64,000 nt of DNA from Pseudomonas sivasensis. Lineage in GTDB: Bacteria > Pseudomonadota > Gammaproteobacteria > Pseudomonadales > Pseudomonadaceae. The notes under the pieces are model-generated. The model searched no databases. It saw nothing but the letters and a program-made list of their open reading frames with translations, and was not told where the DNA came from. How positions within the stretch are numbered: the first letter of the stretch is position 1; each line of letters starts with the position of its first letter. Both the position numbers and the translations under genes were made by a program. This document shows, one piece after another, positions 8,612 to 16,590 of the stretch. Location of the stretch: NCBI RefSeq assembly GCF_013778505.1, contig NZ_JAAOWU010000024.1, positions 1-64,000 of the forward strand. Direction: 5' to 3'.

Positions 8612-8836
8612 ATGAAAAAGTCCCTGCTGGGTGCCGGTTTTGTGCTGGGCGTTGCATTGAGCGGCGCGGCCATTGCGGCTGAAGCCACCGACGCGGATGC
8701 CAAGTCCGGCGCCGCCGATTCCACCGTGTTGACCCAGTCCCACGATGCCAAGGCTGCCAAGAAGCAGAAGGCAGAAACCACCAAGGGTGGCCGACCGTTG
8801 AATGGCAGCCAGGCCGCGCCGAAGACCTCGAACTAA
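8612..8836 (+). CDS. Small exported protein of unknown function
   Basis: 74 residues. A clear signal peptide (MKKSLLGAGFVLGVALSGAAIAA) is followed by a ~50-residue mature part that is Ala/Lys/Thr-rich, highly charged and probably disordered (DAKAAKKQKAETTKGG). The ATG at 8612 and one at 8606 both follow GGAG at 8601. I do not recognise a family. It lies just upstream of the type II secretion operon but is separated from it by a hairpin at 8851-8885, so it is probably its own transcription unit. Confidence 0.75.
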   Translation: MKKSLLGAGFVLGVALSGAAIAAEATDADAKSGAADSTVLTQSHDAKAAKKQKAETTKGGRPLNGSQAAPKTSN

Positions 8837-8850
8837 CGGCGAAACGCGGC

Positions 8851-8885
8851 CCCCTGCGGGAGGGGAAAGCCCACTCCCACAGGGG
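8851..8885 (+). terminator. REP-like hairpin after the small exported protein gene
   Basis: CCCCTGCGGGAG and CTCCCACAGGGG pair with one mismatch around an 11-base loop. No U-tract follows, so it may act as a REP-type transcript stabiliser or weak terminator rather than a standard intrinsic terminator. Confidence 0.5.
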
Positions 8886-8928
8886 TTCCCAGTAGCCCTT
8901 TAGAACATCGCCCCTCAGATAGCTACTC

Positions 8929-10659
8929 ATGCCAAGTCCCTCAACGCCCATCAACGCCTGCCAGATGCACATCCCGCACACCGAACAGGTCTGCGCGTGG
9001 CTGATGCAGCACGCCGGCTTGAAAACCGTTGACCTGGAGCGCGCCCGGCGCCTGTCCCAGGAGTCTGACGACACCGAACTACTCAGCCTGCTCACCCGCC
9101 TCGGACTGGTCTCCGAAGTGGAGTTGGCCCGCGCCTGGGCAGACCTGCTTGGCGCACCGCTGTTGCTGGCGGACGCAGCGCCGCCGTTGCTCGACCCGTT
9201 GCCGGCCCTGACCGAGCGTTTTATGCGCCATCACCAAGTGGTGCCCGTGGGCTGGAGCCAGGGCGGGTTGCGGGTGCTGGCGGCCAACCCGGCGTTGGTT
9301 TATCCGTTCCAGGCCATGGCTTATGCGTGCGGTGTGCCGGTGTGGCTGGCGGTGGGCCCGCGCAATGAAGTCGATACCCTGATCGAGCGCTACTACGGCC
9401 AGGGCCGCTCGGCGATGGGTACCCTGATCGAAAACCTCGACGAACAGGGCGGCGCGCTCGAAGACATCGAACACCTCAAGGACATGGCCTCCGAAGCGCC
9501 GGTGATTCGCCTGGTCAACCTGATCCTGCAGCGCGCGGTTGAACATCGCGCCTCGGACATCCATATCGAACCCTTCGAAAATCAGCTCAAGGTGCGCTAC
9601 CGCATCGACGGCGTGCTGCACGAGGCGGAGGCGCCGCCGTCCAGTTCATCGGCGGCGGTGATTTCGCGGGTAAAGATCATGGCGCGCCTGGACATCGCCG
9701 AACGCCGCCTGCCCCAGGACGGGCGCATCATGCTGCGCATCCAGGGCAAGGAACTGGACTTGCGTGTGTCCACCGTGCCCACCAGTTTTGGCGAGTCGGT
9801 GGTCATGCGTTTGCTCGACCGCCAGACCGTGCAGTTCGATTTTCAGAGCCTGGGCTTCGATGGCCAGCGCCTGGAAACCTTCCTCGAAGTGCTCGAACGC
9901 CCCCACGGAATCCTGCTGGTCACCGGTCCGACTGGCTCGGGCAAGACCACCACGCTGTACACCGCGCTGTCGCGGCTCAATACCGCCGAGCGCAAGATCA
10001 TCACCGTGGAAGATCCGGTGGAGTACCAGCTCGAAGGCATCAACCAGATCCAGGTAAAACCGGCCATCGGCCTCGACTTTGCCGGCGCACTGCGCTCCAT
10101 CGTGCGTCAGGATCCGGACGTGATCATGATCGGCGAGATCCGCGACCTGGAAACCTGCCGCATCGCCATCCAGTCCTCGTTGACCGGCCATTTGGTGCTG
10201 TCGACCCTGCACACCAACAGTGCGGCGGCGAGTATCACGCGCTTGCTGGACATGGGCGTTGAGAGCTATCTGATCGCCTCGACCGTCAACGGCATCCTCG
10301 CCCAACGCCTGGTGCGCCGTCTTGATCCGGCTACTCGAGAAGCCTTCGAAGCACCGGCCGAATTGATCGCCGAACATGGCCTGGATCGTTTTACCGAGCA
10401 GCGCCCGATCATGCTCTATCGCCCTCGCGCCGACGCGCCCGGCGGCGGCTACCACGGCCGCAGTGCAATCACTGAATTGTTGGTGATGAACGATGAACTG
10501 CGCAGCCTGCTGATGCGTCAGGCCGACGCCGCCACCCTGGAACAGGCTGCCCGTCGCGGCGGCCTGCGCACCTTGCATGAAGAAGGCCTGCGCCAAGCCG
10601 TAGCCGGGGTGACGTCCCTGGAAGAAGTGCTGCGCGTTACCCGAGGGGAGGGCACGTGA
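8929..10659 (+). CDS. gspE: Type II secretion ATPase GspE
   Basis: 576 residues. The N-terminal GspE/MshE-type domain (about 1-150) is followed by the ATPase with Walker A GPTGSGKTT (about 333-341), an Asp box, Walker B (DVIMIGEIRDLET) and the His box (GHLVLSTLHTN). It drives assembly of the pseudopilus from the cytoplasm. The C-terminal zinc-binding CxxC pairs found in most GspE proteins are absent: the segment after RLVRRLDPATREAF has no cysteine at all. I recall the P. aeruginosa Hxc-type ATPase also diverging here. It is the first gene of an eleven-gene operon; the next gene overlaps its stop by four bases. Confidence 0.95.
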   Translation: MPSPSTPINACQMHIPHTEQVCAWLMQHAGLKTVDLERARRLSQESDDTELLSLLTRLGLVSEVELARAWADLLGAPLLLADAAPPLLDPLPALTERFMRHHQVVPVGWSQGGLRVLAANPALVYPFQAMAYACGVPVWLAVGPRNEVDTLIERYYGQGRSAMGTLIENLDEQGGALEDIEHLKDMASEAPVIRLVNLILQRAVEHRASDIHIEPFENQLKVRYRIDGVLHEAEAPPSSSSAAVISRVKIMARLDIAERRLPQDGRIMLRIQGKELDLRVSTVPTSFGESVVMRLLDRQTVQFDFQSLGFDGQRLETFLEVLERPHGILLVTGPTGSGKTTTLYTALSRLNTAERKIITVEDPVEYQLEGINQIQVKPAIGLDFAGALRSIVRQDPDVIMIGEIRDLETCRIAIQSSLTGHLVLSTLHTNSAAASITRLLDMGVESYLIASTVNGILAQRLVRRLDPATREAFEAPAELIAEHGLDRFTEQRPIMLYRPRADAPGGGYHGRSAITELLVMNDELRSLLMRQADAATLEQAARRGGLRTLHEEGLRQAVAGVTSLEEVLRVTRGEGT

Positions 10660-11858
10660 GCCTGTTCAAATACCGCGCCCTCGACAGCCAGGGCACGCCG
10701 CAAAATGGCACCCTGGAAGCCAAGGACCAGGATGCCGCCGTCGCCGCGCTGCACAAGCGCGGTTTGTTGTTATTGCACATTGATGTGGCCGGCGCTCAAG
10801 GGCTGCGCAACGCCCTTGGGCGCGGCCAGTTGAACGGCGCGGCGTTGGTCAGTTTTACCCAGCAACTGGCCACGCTTTTGGGCGCCGGACAGCCGTTGGA
10901 ACGCTCCCTGGGCATCCTGCTCAAACAGCCCGGCCAGCCCCAGACCCGCGCGTTGATCGAGCGCATTCGTGAGCGCGTCAAAGCCGGTCAGCCTTTGTCC
11001 AAAGCCTTGGAAGAGGAGGGCAGCCAGTTCTCGCCGCTGTACCTGAGCATGGTGCGTGCTGGCGAGGCGGGCGGTGCCCTGGAAAACACCCTGCGTCAGC
11101 TCAGCGACTATCTGGAGCGCAGCCAACTGTTGAGGGGCGAGGTGATCAATGCGTTGATCTATCCGGCGTTTCTGGTGGTCGGCGTACTGGGTTCACTGGC
11201 GCTGTTGCTGGCCTATGTGGTGCCGCAGTTCGTGCCGATCTTCAAAGACTTGGGCGTGCCGATTCCGTTGATCACTGAGGTGATCCTGAATCTCGGCCAA
11301 TTCCTGGGTGCCTACGGCTTGGCGGTGTTGGCCGGGTTGATCGTGACGATCTGGACCCTGGTCGCTCGCCTGCGCGACCCGCGGCGCCGCGAAAAATACG
11401 ATCGCCGCGTGTTGGGCATTCGCCTCATCGGCCCACTGTTGCAACGGGTCGAAGCCGCCCGACTGGCGCGCACCCTGGGCACCTTGCTGAGCAATGGCGT
11501 GGCCCTGCTGCAAGCCCTGGTCATCGCCCGGCAGGTCTGCACCAACCGCGCCCTGCAAGCGCAAGTCGCCCAGGCCGCCGAGTCGGTCAAGGGCGGCGGC
11601 ACCCTGGCGAGTGCCTTTGGCTCGCAGCCGCTGCTGCCGGACCTGGCCTTGCAAATGATTGAAGTCGGCGAACAGGCCGGCGAACTGGACAGCATGCTGC
11701 TCAAGGTCGCCGACGTGTTCGACGTTGAAGCCAAACGCGGCATCGACCGCCTGCTCGCTGCGCTGGTGCCGTCCCTGACCGTGGTCATGGCGGTGCTGGT
11801 GGCGGTGATCATGCTGGCGATCATGCTGCCGCTGATGAGCCTGACCAGCAATATATGA
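10656..11858 (+). CDS. gspF: Type II secretion inner-membrane platform protein GspF
   Basis: 400 residues, the usual GspF length, with two T2SSF domains and three membrane segments (about residues 168-195, 220-240 and the C-terminal LVPSLTVVMAVLVAVIMLAIM). The N-terminal FKYRALDSQG and the GQPLSKALEE and ESVKGGGTLASAF repeats are family hallmarks. The GTG start overlaps the gspE stop (GTGA). It forms the inner-membrane platform on which GspE acts. Confidence 0.95.
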   Translation: MSLFKYRALDSQGTPQNGTLEAKDQDAAVAALHKRGLLLLHIDVAGAQGLRNALGRGQLNGAALVSFTQQLATLLGAGQPLERSLGILLKQPGQPQTRALIERIRERVKAGQPLSKALEEEGSQFSPLYLSMVRAGEAGGALENTLRQLSDYLERSQLLRGEVINALIYPAFLVVGVLGSLALLLAYVVPQFVPIFKDLGVPIPLITEVILNLGQFLGAYGLAVLAGLIVTIWTLVARLRDPRRREKYDRRVLGIRLIGPLLQRVEAARLARTLGTLLSNGVALLQALVIARQVCTNRALQAQVAQAAESVKGGGTLASAFGSQPLLPDLALQMIEVGEQAGELDSMLLKVADVFDVEAKRGIDRLLAALVPSLTVVMAVLVAVIMLAIMLPLMSLTSNI

Positions 11859-11878
11859 ACCCTCAAGGACCCACCTCC

Positions 11879-12295
11879 ATGCGCTCAAAACCTGCACGCC
11901 GCCAAAGCGGTTTCACCCTGTTGGAAATGCTCGCCGTGATCGTACTGCTGGGCATCGTCGCGACCATCGTGGTGCGCCAGGTCGGCGGTAACGTCGATAA
12001 GGGCAAATACGGCGCGGGCAAGGCGCAACTGGCCAGCCTTTCGATGAAAATCGAAAGCTACGGGCTGGATGTCGGCTCACCGCCCAAGACCTTGCAGCAA
12101 CTGGTCGAAAAACCGGGTAACAGCGCCGGTTGGGCCGGGCCGTACGCCAAGCCGTCGGACCTCAAAGACCCGTTTGGCCATGCCTTTGGCTATCGCTTTC
12201 CTGGCGAGCACGGCGCGTTTGACCTGATCTTCTACGGCCAGGACGGCCAACCCGGCGGCGAAGGCTACAGCGCCGACCTGGGCAACTGGGAATAA
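11879..12295 (+). CDS. gspG: Major pseudopilin GspG
   Basis: 138 residues. A prepilin leader ends in SG and is followed by FTLLEMLAVIVLLGIVATIVV, the N-methylation and helix segment processed by a PilD-type peptidase (not encoded here). The C-terminus has the GspG pattern DPFGHAFGYRFPGEHG to GYSADLGNWE, the calcium-binding end of the major pseudopilin. I prefer the ATG at 11879, which has AAGGA nine bases upstream, over the earlier ATG at 11855 overlapping the gspF end. Confidence 0.93.
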   Translation: MRSKPARRQSGFTLLEMLAVIVLLGIVATIVVRQVGGNVDKGKYGAGKAQLASLSMKIESYGLDVGSPPKTLQQLVEKPGNSAGWAGPYAKPSDLKDPFGHAFGYRFPGEHGAFDLIFYGQDGQPGGEGYSADLGNWE

Positions 12296-12304
12296 CCCAC
12301 GACC

Positions 12305-12736
12305 ATGCCCAACGCCCAACGCGGCTTTACCCTGCTGGAGATGCTGGTGGTGATCGTCTTGATCAGCATCGCGGCCGGGTTGGTCGGTTTTGGCCTGCAA
12401 CAAGGCCTGCGTGCGGCGAAAGAGCGCCAGGCGGTCGGGCAGATCGTCGAGGCGCTGCGCAGCACGCGCGCCCGGGCGATTGTCGGTGGCACCACTGAAA
12501 GCACCGTCTTCGATTTGCGCGACTTGAGTTTCCAGGCGCCCGGTCGCCCGAAAAAACACTGGCCCGCCGAGCTACAGGTAACGCTGCACACCGCCGAGCA
12601 AGCGGGCTCGGCGGTGGATTTCTATCCTGATGGCAGCTCCACCGGCGGCAACGTGCTGCTGGTCAACGGCAGCCGACGTTGGCGCATCGACATTGGCTGG
12701 CTGACCGGCAGCGTCCAGTCCAAGGCCCTGCCATGA
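12305..12736 (+). CDS. gspH: Minor pseudopilin GspH
   Basis: 143 residues. A very short leader MPNAQRG precedes FTLLEMLVVIVLISIAAGLV, including the conserved Glu at mature position 5. The C-terminal half is beta-rich with FYPDGSSTGGNVLL, the segment shared by GspH/FimT pseudopilins. Nine bases separate it from gspG, and gspI overlaps its stop by four bases. Confidence 0.9.
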   Translation: MPNAQRGFTLLEMLVVIVLISIAAGLVGFGLQQGLRAAKERQAVGQIVEALRSTRARAIVGGTTESTVFDLRDLSFQAPGRPKKHWPAELQVTLHTAEQAGSAVDFYPDGSSTGGNVLLVNGSRRWRIDIGWLTGSVQSKALP

Positions 12737-13095
12737 AGGACCAGCGCGGTTTTACCCTGTTGGAAATGCTCGCCGCGCTGACGCTGATGGCGATCTGTAG
12801 CACGGTGCTGCTGGTCGCCTTCGGCCAGAGCGCGCGCTCGTTGTTGCAGGTAGCCCATAGCGACCGCCTTACCCATGCCGCCTTGAGCGTAATGGATCAG
12901 GAGGGTACCGGGCCTCTGGCGAGCGGCACGCGCCAGGGCGAACTGGACGGCATCGCCTGGCAACTGCGCATCGCCCAACAGCCCAGCCGCATCGGCCAGG
13001 CGCATTTGTTTCGCCTGGACCTGAGTGTCAGCGAAGGCCCGCGCCAGGCGAGCTTCAGCACCTTGAAACTGCGCGCCGCCGGGGCTGGATTGTGA
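12733..13095 (+). CDS. gspI: Minor pseudopilin GspI
   Basis: 120 residues. The leader MKDQRG is followed by FTLLEMLAALTLMAICSTVLL. The position between gspH and gspJ, the size and the C-terminal pattern support GspI, part of the pseudopilus tip with J and K. I chose the ATG that overlaps the gspH stop (ATGA); a longer in-frame version starting at 12679 would read through gspH and lacks a ribosome site. Confidence 0.88.
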   Translation: MKDQRGFTLLEMLAALTLMAICSTVLLVAFGQSARSLLQVAHSDRLTHAALSVMDQEGTGPLASGTRQGELDGIAWQLRIAQQPSRIGQAHLFRLDLSVSEGPRQASFSTLKLRAAGAGL

Positions 13096-13721
13096 AGCGG
13101 CGCCAGCAGGGCTTTACCCTGCTCGAAATCATGATCGTGCTCAGCCTGCTGGGGGTGCTGCTGACCCTGGTCGGCGGCGCGTTGCTCGGTGCCAATCGCG
13201 CGGTACTCAAGGCCCAGCGCTACACGGTCAGCCTGGATGAAATGCGTGCTGCCCAGCAATTTTTGCGCACCGCCATCAGCGAGGCGTTACCGCTGGATGT
13301 GACCGAGGACGACAGCCAGGTCGATGGTTTTTTCGCGGGCGGACCGCAGCGCATGCAGTTTGTGGCGACCTTGCCCGGTGTACTCGGTGGCGGCATTCAG
13401 CGTTTCACCCTGCAACTGACTGGCCCTGAGGCGCAGCGTGATTTGCAGGTGGCGTTCGCGCGGTTTGAGTCCCTGGCGCAGGTCAGCGTGCCTGCGTCAC
13501 GCAGCGAGCCACAGGTGTTGCTCAAGGGCGTCGAGGACCTGCAATTCAGCTATCGCGGCTTGTCGCCCAAGGGCCAGGCCACCGGCTGGATCAGTGAGTG
13601 GCCGTGGACCAAACGCCTGCCCTACGCGGTGCGGATTGTCGCCCGCGTCGACGGCCCGGTGCCGTGGGTGACCCAGGTGGTTGCATTGCGCCTGAACCTG
13701 TCCGGCGGGGCGCCCGAATGA
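13092..13721 (+). CDS. gspJ: Minor pseudopilin GspJ
   Basis: 209 residues with leader MKRRQQG, then FTLLEIMIVLSLLGVLLTLVGG with the conserved Glu5. The GVEDLQFSYRG segment followed by a basic strand (KRLPYAVRIVARVDG) is typical of GspJ. The GTG start overlaps gspI by four bases, and the stop is overlapped by gspK. It belongs to the I-J-K tip complex. Confidence 0.9.
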   Translation: MKRRQQGFTLLEIMIVLSLLGVLLTLVGGALLGANRAVLKAQRYTVSLDEMRAAQQFLRTAISEALPLDVTEDDSQVDGFFAGGPQRMQFVATLPGVLGGGIQRFTLQLTGPEAQRDLQVAFARFESLAQVSVPASRSEPQVLLKGVEDLQFSYRGLSPKGQATGWISEWPWTKRLPYAVRIVARVDGPVPWVTQVVALRLNLSGGAPE

Positions 13722-14443
13722 TCAAGCACCAACGGGGTGTGGCCCTGCTGCTGGTGCTCTGGGTGCTGGCCTTGCTCAGTTTGTTGCTGGGCGGGCTGGC
13801 CGGTTGGGTACAGCTGGAAACGCGCCAGGCCGCGTGGCATCGCCAGCACACCCAGGCCGTGCTGGCGGCGGAGGCGGGTGTGGCGCTGGCGATGCAAGCC
13901 GTGGCCGACCCGTTACAGCGCAAACAGTGGATTGCCGACGGGCGTGAAATCCCGCTGGTGTTCGACGACGCCCAACTGCACGTGAGCCTGCGCAGCGAGC
14001 GCGGCAAGTTGTACCTCAACAGCGCCGAAGTGGGGGATTTTGCCCGCTTGGCCCTGGCCTGCGGCGCCACACAGGCCCAGTCCAAGCAGTTGGCCAGGGA
14101 CTTGGAAGTACGCCGCAACCAGGGCCTTGCACCGTTTCGGGTGGTGGAAGAAGTGCGACAACTGCCGGGCATGACCCAGGCCTTGTACAGCGCGCTGGTG
14201 CCGGAAATCAGCCTGTGGAGCGGCCTGGATCGGCCCGATCCGGCGTTCGCGAGCCCGTTGATGCGCCGTGCCTTGAACCTGCCGCACCAAAGTGCGGTGG
14301 GTGCCGACCCCGGTGATGTGCTGGTGGTCAGCAGCCGCGCCCAACGCCCCGGCGGTTACCACGCCGAGCTGCAAGCCACGGTGTTATTGAGCCCCGCGCA
14401 AGGCAGCGCACAACCTTATCGAGTACTACGTTGGCAAGAATGA
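13718..14443 (+). CDS. gspK: Pseudopilus tip protein GspK
   Basis: 241 residues, shorter than the ~300-330 of many GspK proteins. The N-terminus QRGVALLLVLWVLALLSLLLGG is characteristic: like other GspK it lacks the Glu5 of the other pseudopilins. The SAM-like middle region (KLYLNSAEVGDFARLALACG, VVEEVRQLPGMT) is present. The ATG overlaps the gspJ stop and I discard a longer frame beginning inside gspJ. It caps the pseudopilus and may recognise substrates. Confidence 0.9.
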   Translation: MIKHQRGVALLLVLWVLALLSLLLGGLAGWVQLETRQAAWHRQHTQAVLAAEAGVALAMQAVADPLQRKQWIADGREIPLVFDDAQLHVSLRSERGKLYLNSAEVGDFARLALACGATQAQSKQLARDLEVRRNQGLAPFRVVEEVRQLPGMTQALYSALVPEISLWSGLDRPDPAFASPLMRRALNLPHQSAVGADPGDVLVVSSRAQRPGGYHAELQATVLLSPAQGSAQPYRVLRWQE

Positions 14444-15483
14444 ATGAACACTTAACCGCGCGGCTGCACCTGCTGACGCAGCCGCTCGCCCGGCGCTGGC
14501 ACGGCAGCCTGCTGCAACAAGGCTGGCGCCTGTGGCTCAAGGAGCTGCGTGGCTGCCTGCCGGGGTGGTTGTTGCCCCATGACATTCCCGAGCACGTCTA
14601 CCCGTGGCCGATCACTGTGCCTGTGGTAAAGCTCACCGGCGAGGCGCGCCAGGTGTTGTTGCTGGCACCGGACGCCGTGTTGGTGCAGAGCCTGCAATTG
14701 CCTGTGGCCGCCGCACGCAACCTGTCCACGGTCGTCGGTTACGAACTGGACCGCTTCACTCCGTTCGACGCCGCCCAGCTGTACTTTGTCGCGCGTCAGG
14801 AACGCCGCACGGCCGCCCATCTACAGGTGACGCTGGTGGCGATCCTGCGCGAGCGTCTGGACCAGATCCTCGATGACTGCGCGGCACTCGGCTTGCAACC
14901 CCACGCCGTAGACGTATACGACCGCGCGGGCGTGCCCATGGGCATCGACCTGCTGCCGGCGCCGTTGCGTCCGCGTCAGCGCCCGGCGGGCAAGGGCTTG
15001 CAGCGCAGTCTGCCGTGGCTGTGCGGCGCCTTACTGATTGCCGCCATGGTGCTGTGGCTCAACGACCGCCAGCGCGTGCTCGACGCCATGCAACAGAGCG
15101 TGCGTGCGCAAAAGGCCCAGGTCGCCGAGGTCCAGGCCCTGCGCCAGCAACTGCTCAACACCCGGGGCGCCGCGCAGTACTTGATCCGCCGCAAGGCCGC
15201 GCAGCCGCCCTTGGCCGCACTGCTCAATGAACTGACCGCCTGCCTGCCGCCCGACACCTGGATCGACCAGTTGGAAGTCAACGACGGTGCCGACGTGTCC
15301 TTCTCCGGGCAAAGCGCCAAGGCCAGTGCCCTGATCACCCGCATCAAGAACTGCCGCAGCCTGGAAAACGCTCAGTTCGAAGGGGTCATCCAACCCGATG
15401 CGCAAACCGGCAAGGATCAGTTTTCCTTGCGCGCCCACCTGCACCAGGAGGCCGCCGATGCGCCGACCACTGACACCCCGTGA
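14440..15483 (+). CDS. gspL: Type II secretion protein GspL (PilN-like C-terminal domain)
   Basis: 347 residues. A cytoplasmic N-terminal domain (about 1-185) is followed by a membrane segment (SLPWLCGALLIAAMVLWL, about 190-207), a coiled coil (about 210-245) and a PilN-like periplasmic domain (ELTACLPPDTWIDQLEVNDG). GspL links GspE to GspM at the inner membrane. The ATG overlaps the gspK stop by four bases; a TTG three codons upstream is possible but less likely. Confidence 0.88.
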   Translation: MNEHLTARLHLLTQPLARRWHGSLLQQGWRLWLKELRGCLPGWLLPHDIPEHVYPWPITVPVVKLTGEARQVLLLAPDAVLVQSLQLPVAAARNLSTVVGYELDRFTPFDAAQLYFVARQERRTAAHLQVTLVAILRERLDQILDDCAALGLQPHAVDVYDRAGVPMGIDLLPAPLRPRQRPAGKGLQRSLPWLCGALLIAAMVLWLNDRQRVLDAMQQSVRAQKAQVAEVQALRQQLLNTRGAAQYLIRRKAAQPPLAALLNELTACLPPDTWIDQLEVNDGADVSFSGQSAKASALITRIKNCRSLENAQFEGVIQPDAQTGKDQFSLRAHLHQEAADAPTTDTP

Positions 15484-16069
15484 ACGCCGTGGCGCGGCCT
15501 TGATCGTCCTCGCGTTGGTGCTCGGCGGCGCGTATTGGCTGTTGATCGACAGCTGGTTCGCCGGACCGTTGCGCACCCTGGGCGAACAGGCCGAGCAGCT
15601 GCGCGAACAGCAGCAACGCTACGCCGGCGTGCTGCGCCAGGGCGACAGCTTGCGCCAGCAACTGGAAGAAGCGCGCCAGGACCCGGCCAGCAGCACCAGC
15701 CTGTTACCCGGCGATGACCCCAGCGCGGTGGCCGCCGATTTGATGCAGCGCATCGCCGACCTGATCAATAGCCGCGCCGGTCTCGGTGGCGGCTGCAGCC
15801 TGACCCAGCGCATGCCCATCACCCCGGAGCAGGACGATGCCGAGCCCTATCGCCAGGTCAAAGTCAGCCTGACCCTCAACTGCGCCATCGAGCCCTTAAC
15901 CGCGATCCTCCATGAACTGGAGTACCAGCGACCGTTTTTGTTTGTCGATGAAATGAGTATCCGCCGCGCCCCGGATGCACCCGCCAGTGGCGGCGCCGGC
16001 AAATTGGTGGTGCACCTGTTGGTGCGTGGCTACCTGCAACCGGCTGCCGCCGCGCAGGTGCGCCGATGA
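15458..16069 (+). CDS. gspM: Type II secretion protein GspM
   Basis: 203 residues. A basic N-terminus (MRRPLTPRERRG), one membrane helix (AALIVLALVLGGAYWLLI), a coiled coil (TLGEQAEQLREQQQRYAG) and a small periplasmic alpha/beta domain give the GspM/PilO plan. AGGAG lies seven bases before the ATG, which is inside the end of gspL (26-bp overlap). It pairs with GspL in the inner-membrane platform. Confidence 0.85.
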   Translation: MRRPLTPRERRGAALIVLALVLGGAYWLLIDSWFAGPLRTLGEQAEQLREQQQRYAGVLRQGDSLRQQLEEARQDPASSTSLLPGDDPSAVAADLMQRIADLINSRAGLGGGCSLTQRMPITPEQDDAEPYRQVKVSLTLNCAIEPLTAILHELEYQRPFLFVDEMSIRRAPDAPASGGAGKLVVHLLVRGYLQPAAAAQVRR

Positions 16070-16590
16070 TCAGCACCTTGCGTCCCCTGGAGTGGGGCTT
16101 GATCGGCGTGGCCGGCCTATTGGGGCTGCTGATGGCCGGCATCCTCAGCAGCATCGGCGATGCGCCGCAGTGGTTGCCGCCGCCCGCGCCCGACACACGC
16201 GCCAATGCTGCGGCCAAGGTGCTGGTGGCCCCGAGCGCAACCCTGGACAGCCTGGCCGGCACCTGGCAGGCACCGTTGTTCAGCCCCGACCGCAGCCCCG
16301 ACCGCGCGGTGGGCCAAGGCACTGTCTCCAGCCTGTCGAGCCTCACGCTGACCGGCATCGTCCTCGACGGTGACCTGCGCGTGGCGCTGCTCAAGCGCGC
16401 CGACGGCCCCCCGTTGAAAGTCCACCAGGACCAGACCCTGCCCAATGGCTGGCGCCTGGAGCACCTGACCCCCCGCGACGCCCGTTTCGTACTCGACGGC
16501 CGCAGCCAAACCCTGAGCCTGCGGGCCCTGCGTTTGCCGCCGCCGTCCAGCACACCGCCGATTACCCTTCCTCGCGAGTCCACCCCTTGA
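16066..16590 (+). CDS. GspC-like inner-membrane linker of the type II system
   Basis: 174 residues with one N-terminal membrane segment (WGLIGVAGLLGLLMAGIL), a Pro/Ala-rich linker, a short HR-like beta domain (LSSLTLTGIVLDGDLRVALLK, LPNGWRLEHLTPRDARFVL) and a Pro-rich tail. This is the plan of the truncated GspC (GspP/HxcP) proteins that connect the inner-membrane platform to the secretin; no PDZ or coiled-coil end is present. The ATG overlaps gspM, and the gspD start overlaps its stop. Its place directly before the secretin gene supports the GspC role. Annotation as GspN is an alternative. Confidence 0.75.
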   Translation: MISTLRPLEWGLIGVAGLLGLLMAGILSSIGDAPQWLPPPAPDTRANAAAKVLVAPSATLDSLAGTWQAPLFSPDRSPDRAVGQGTVSSLSSLTLTGIVLDGDLRVALLKRADGPPLKVHQDQTLPNGWRLEHLTPRDARFVLDGRSQTLSLRALRLPPPSSTPPITLPRESTP

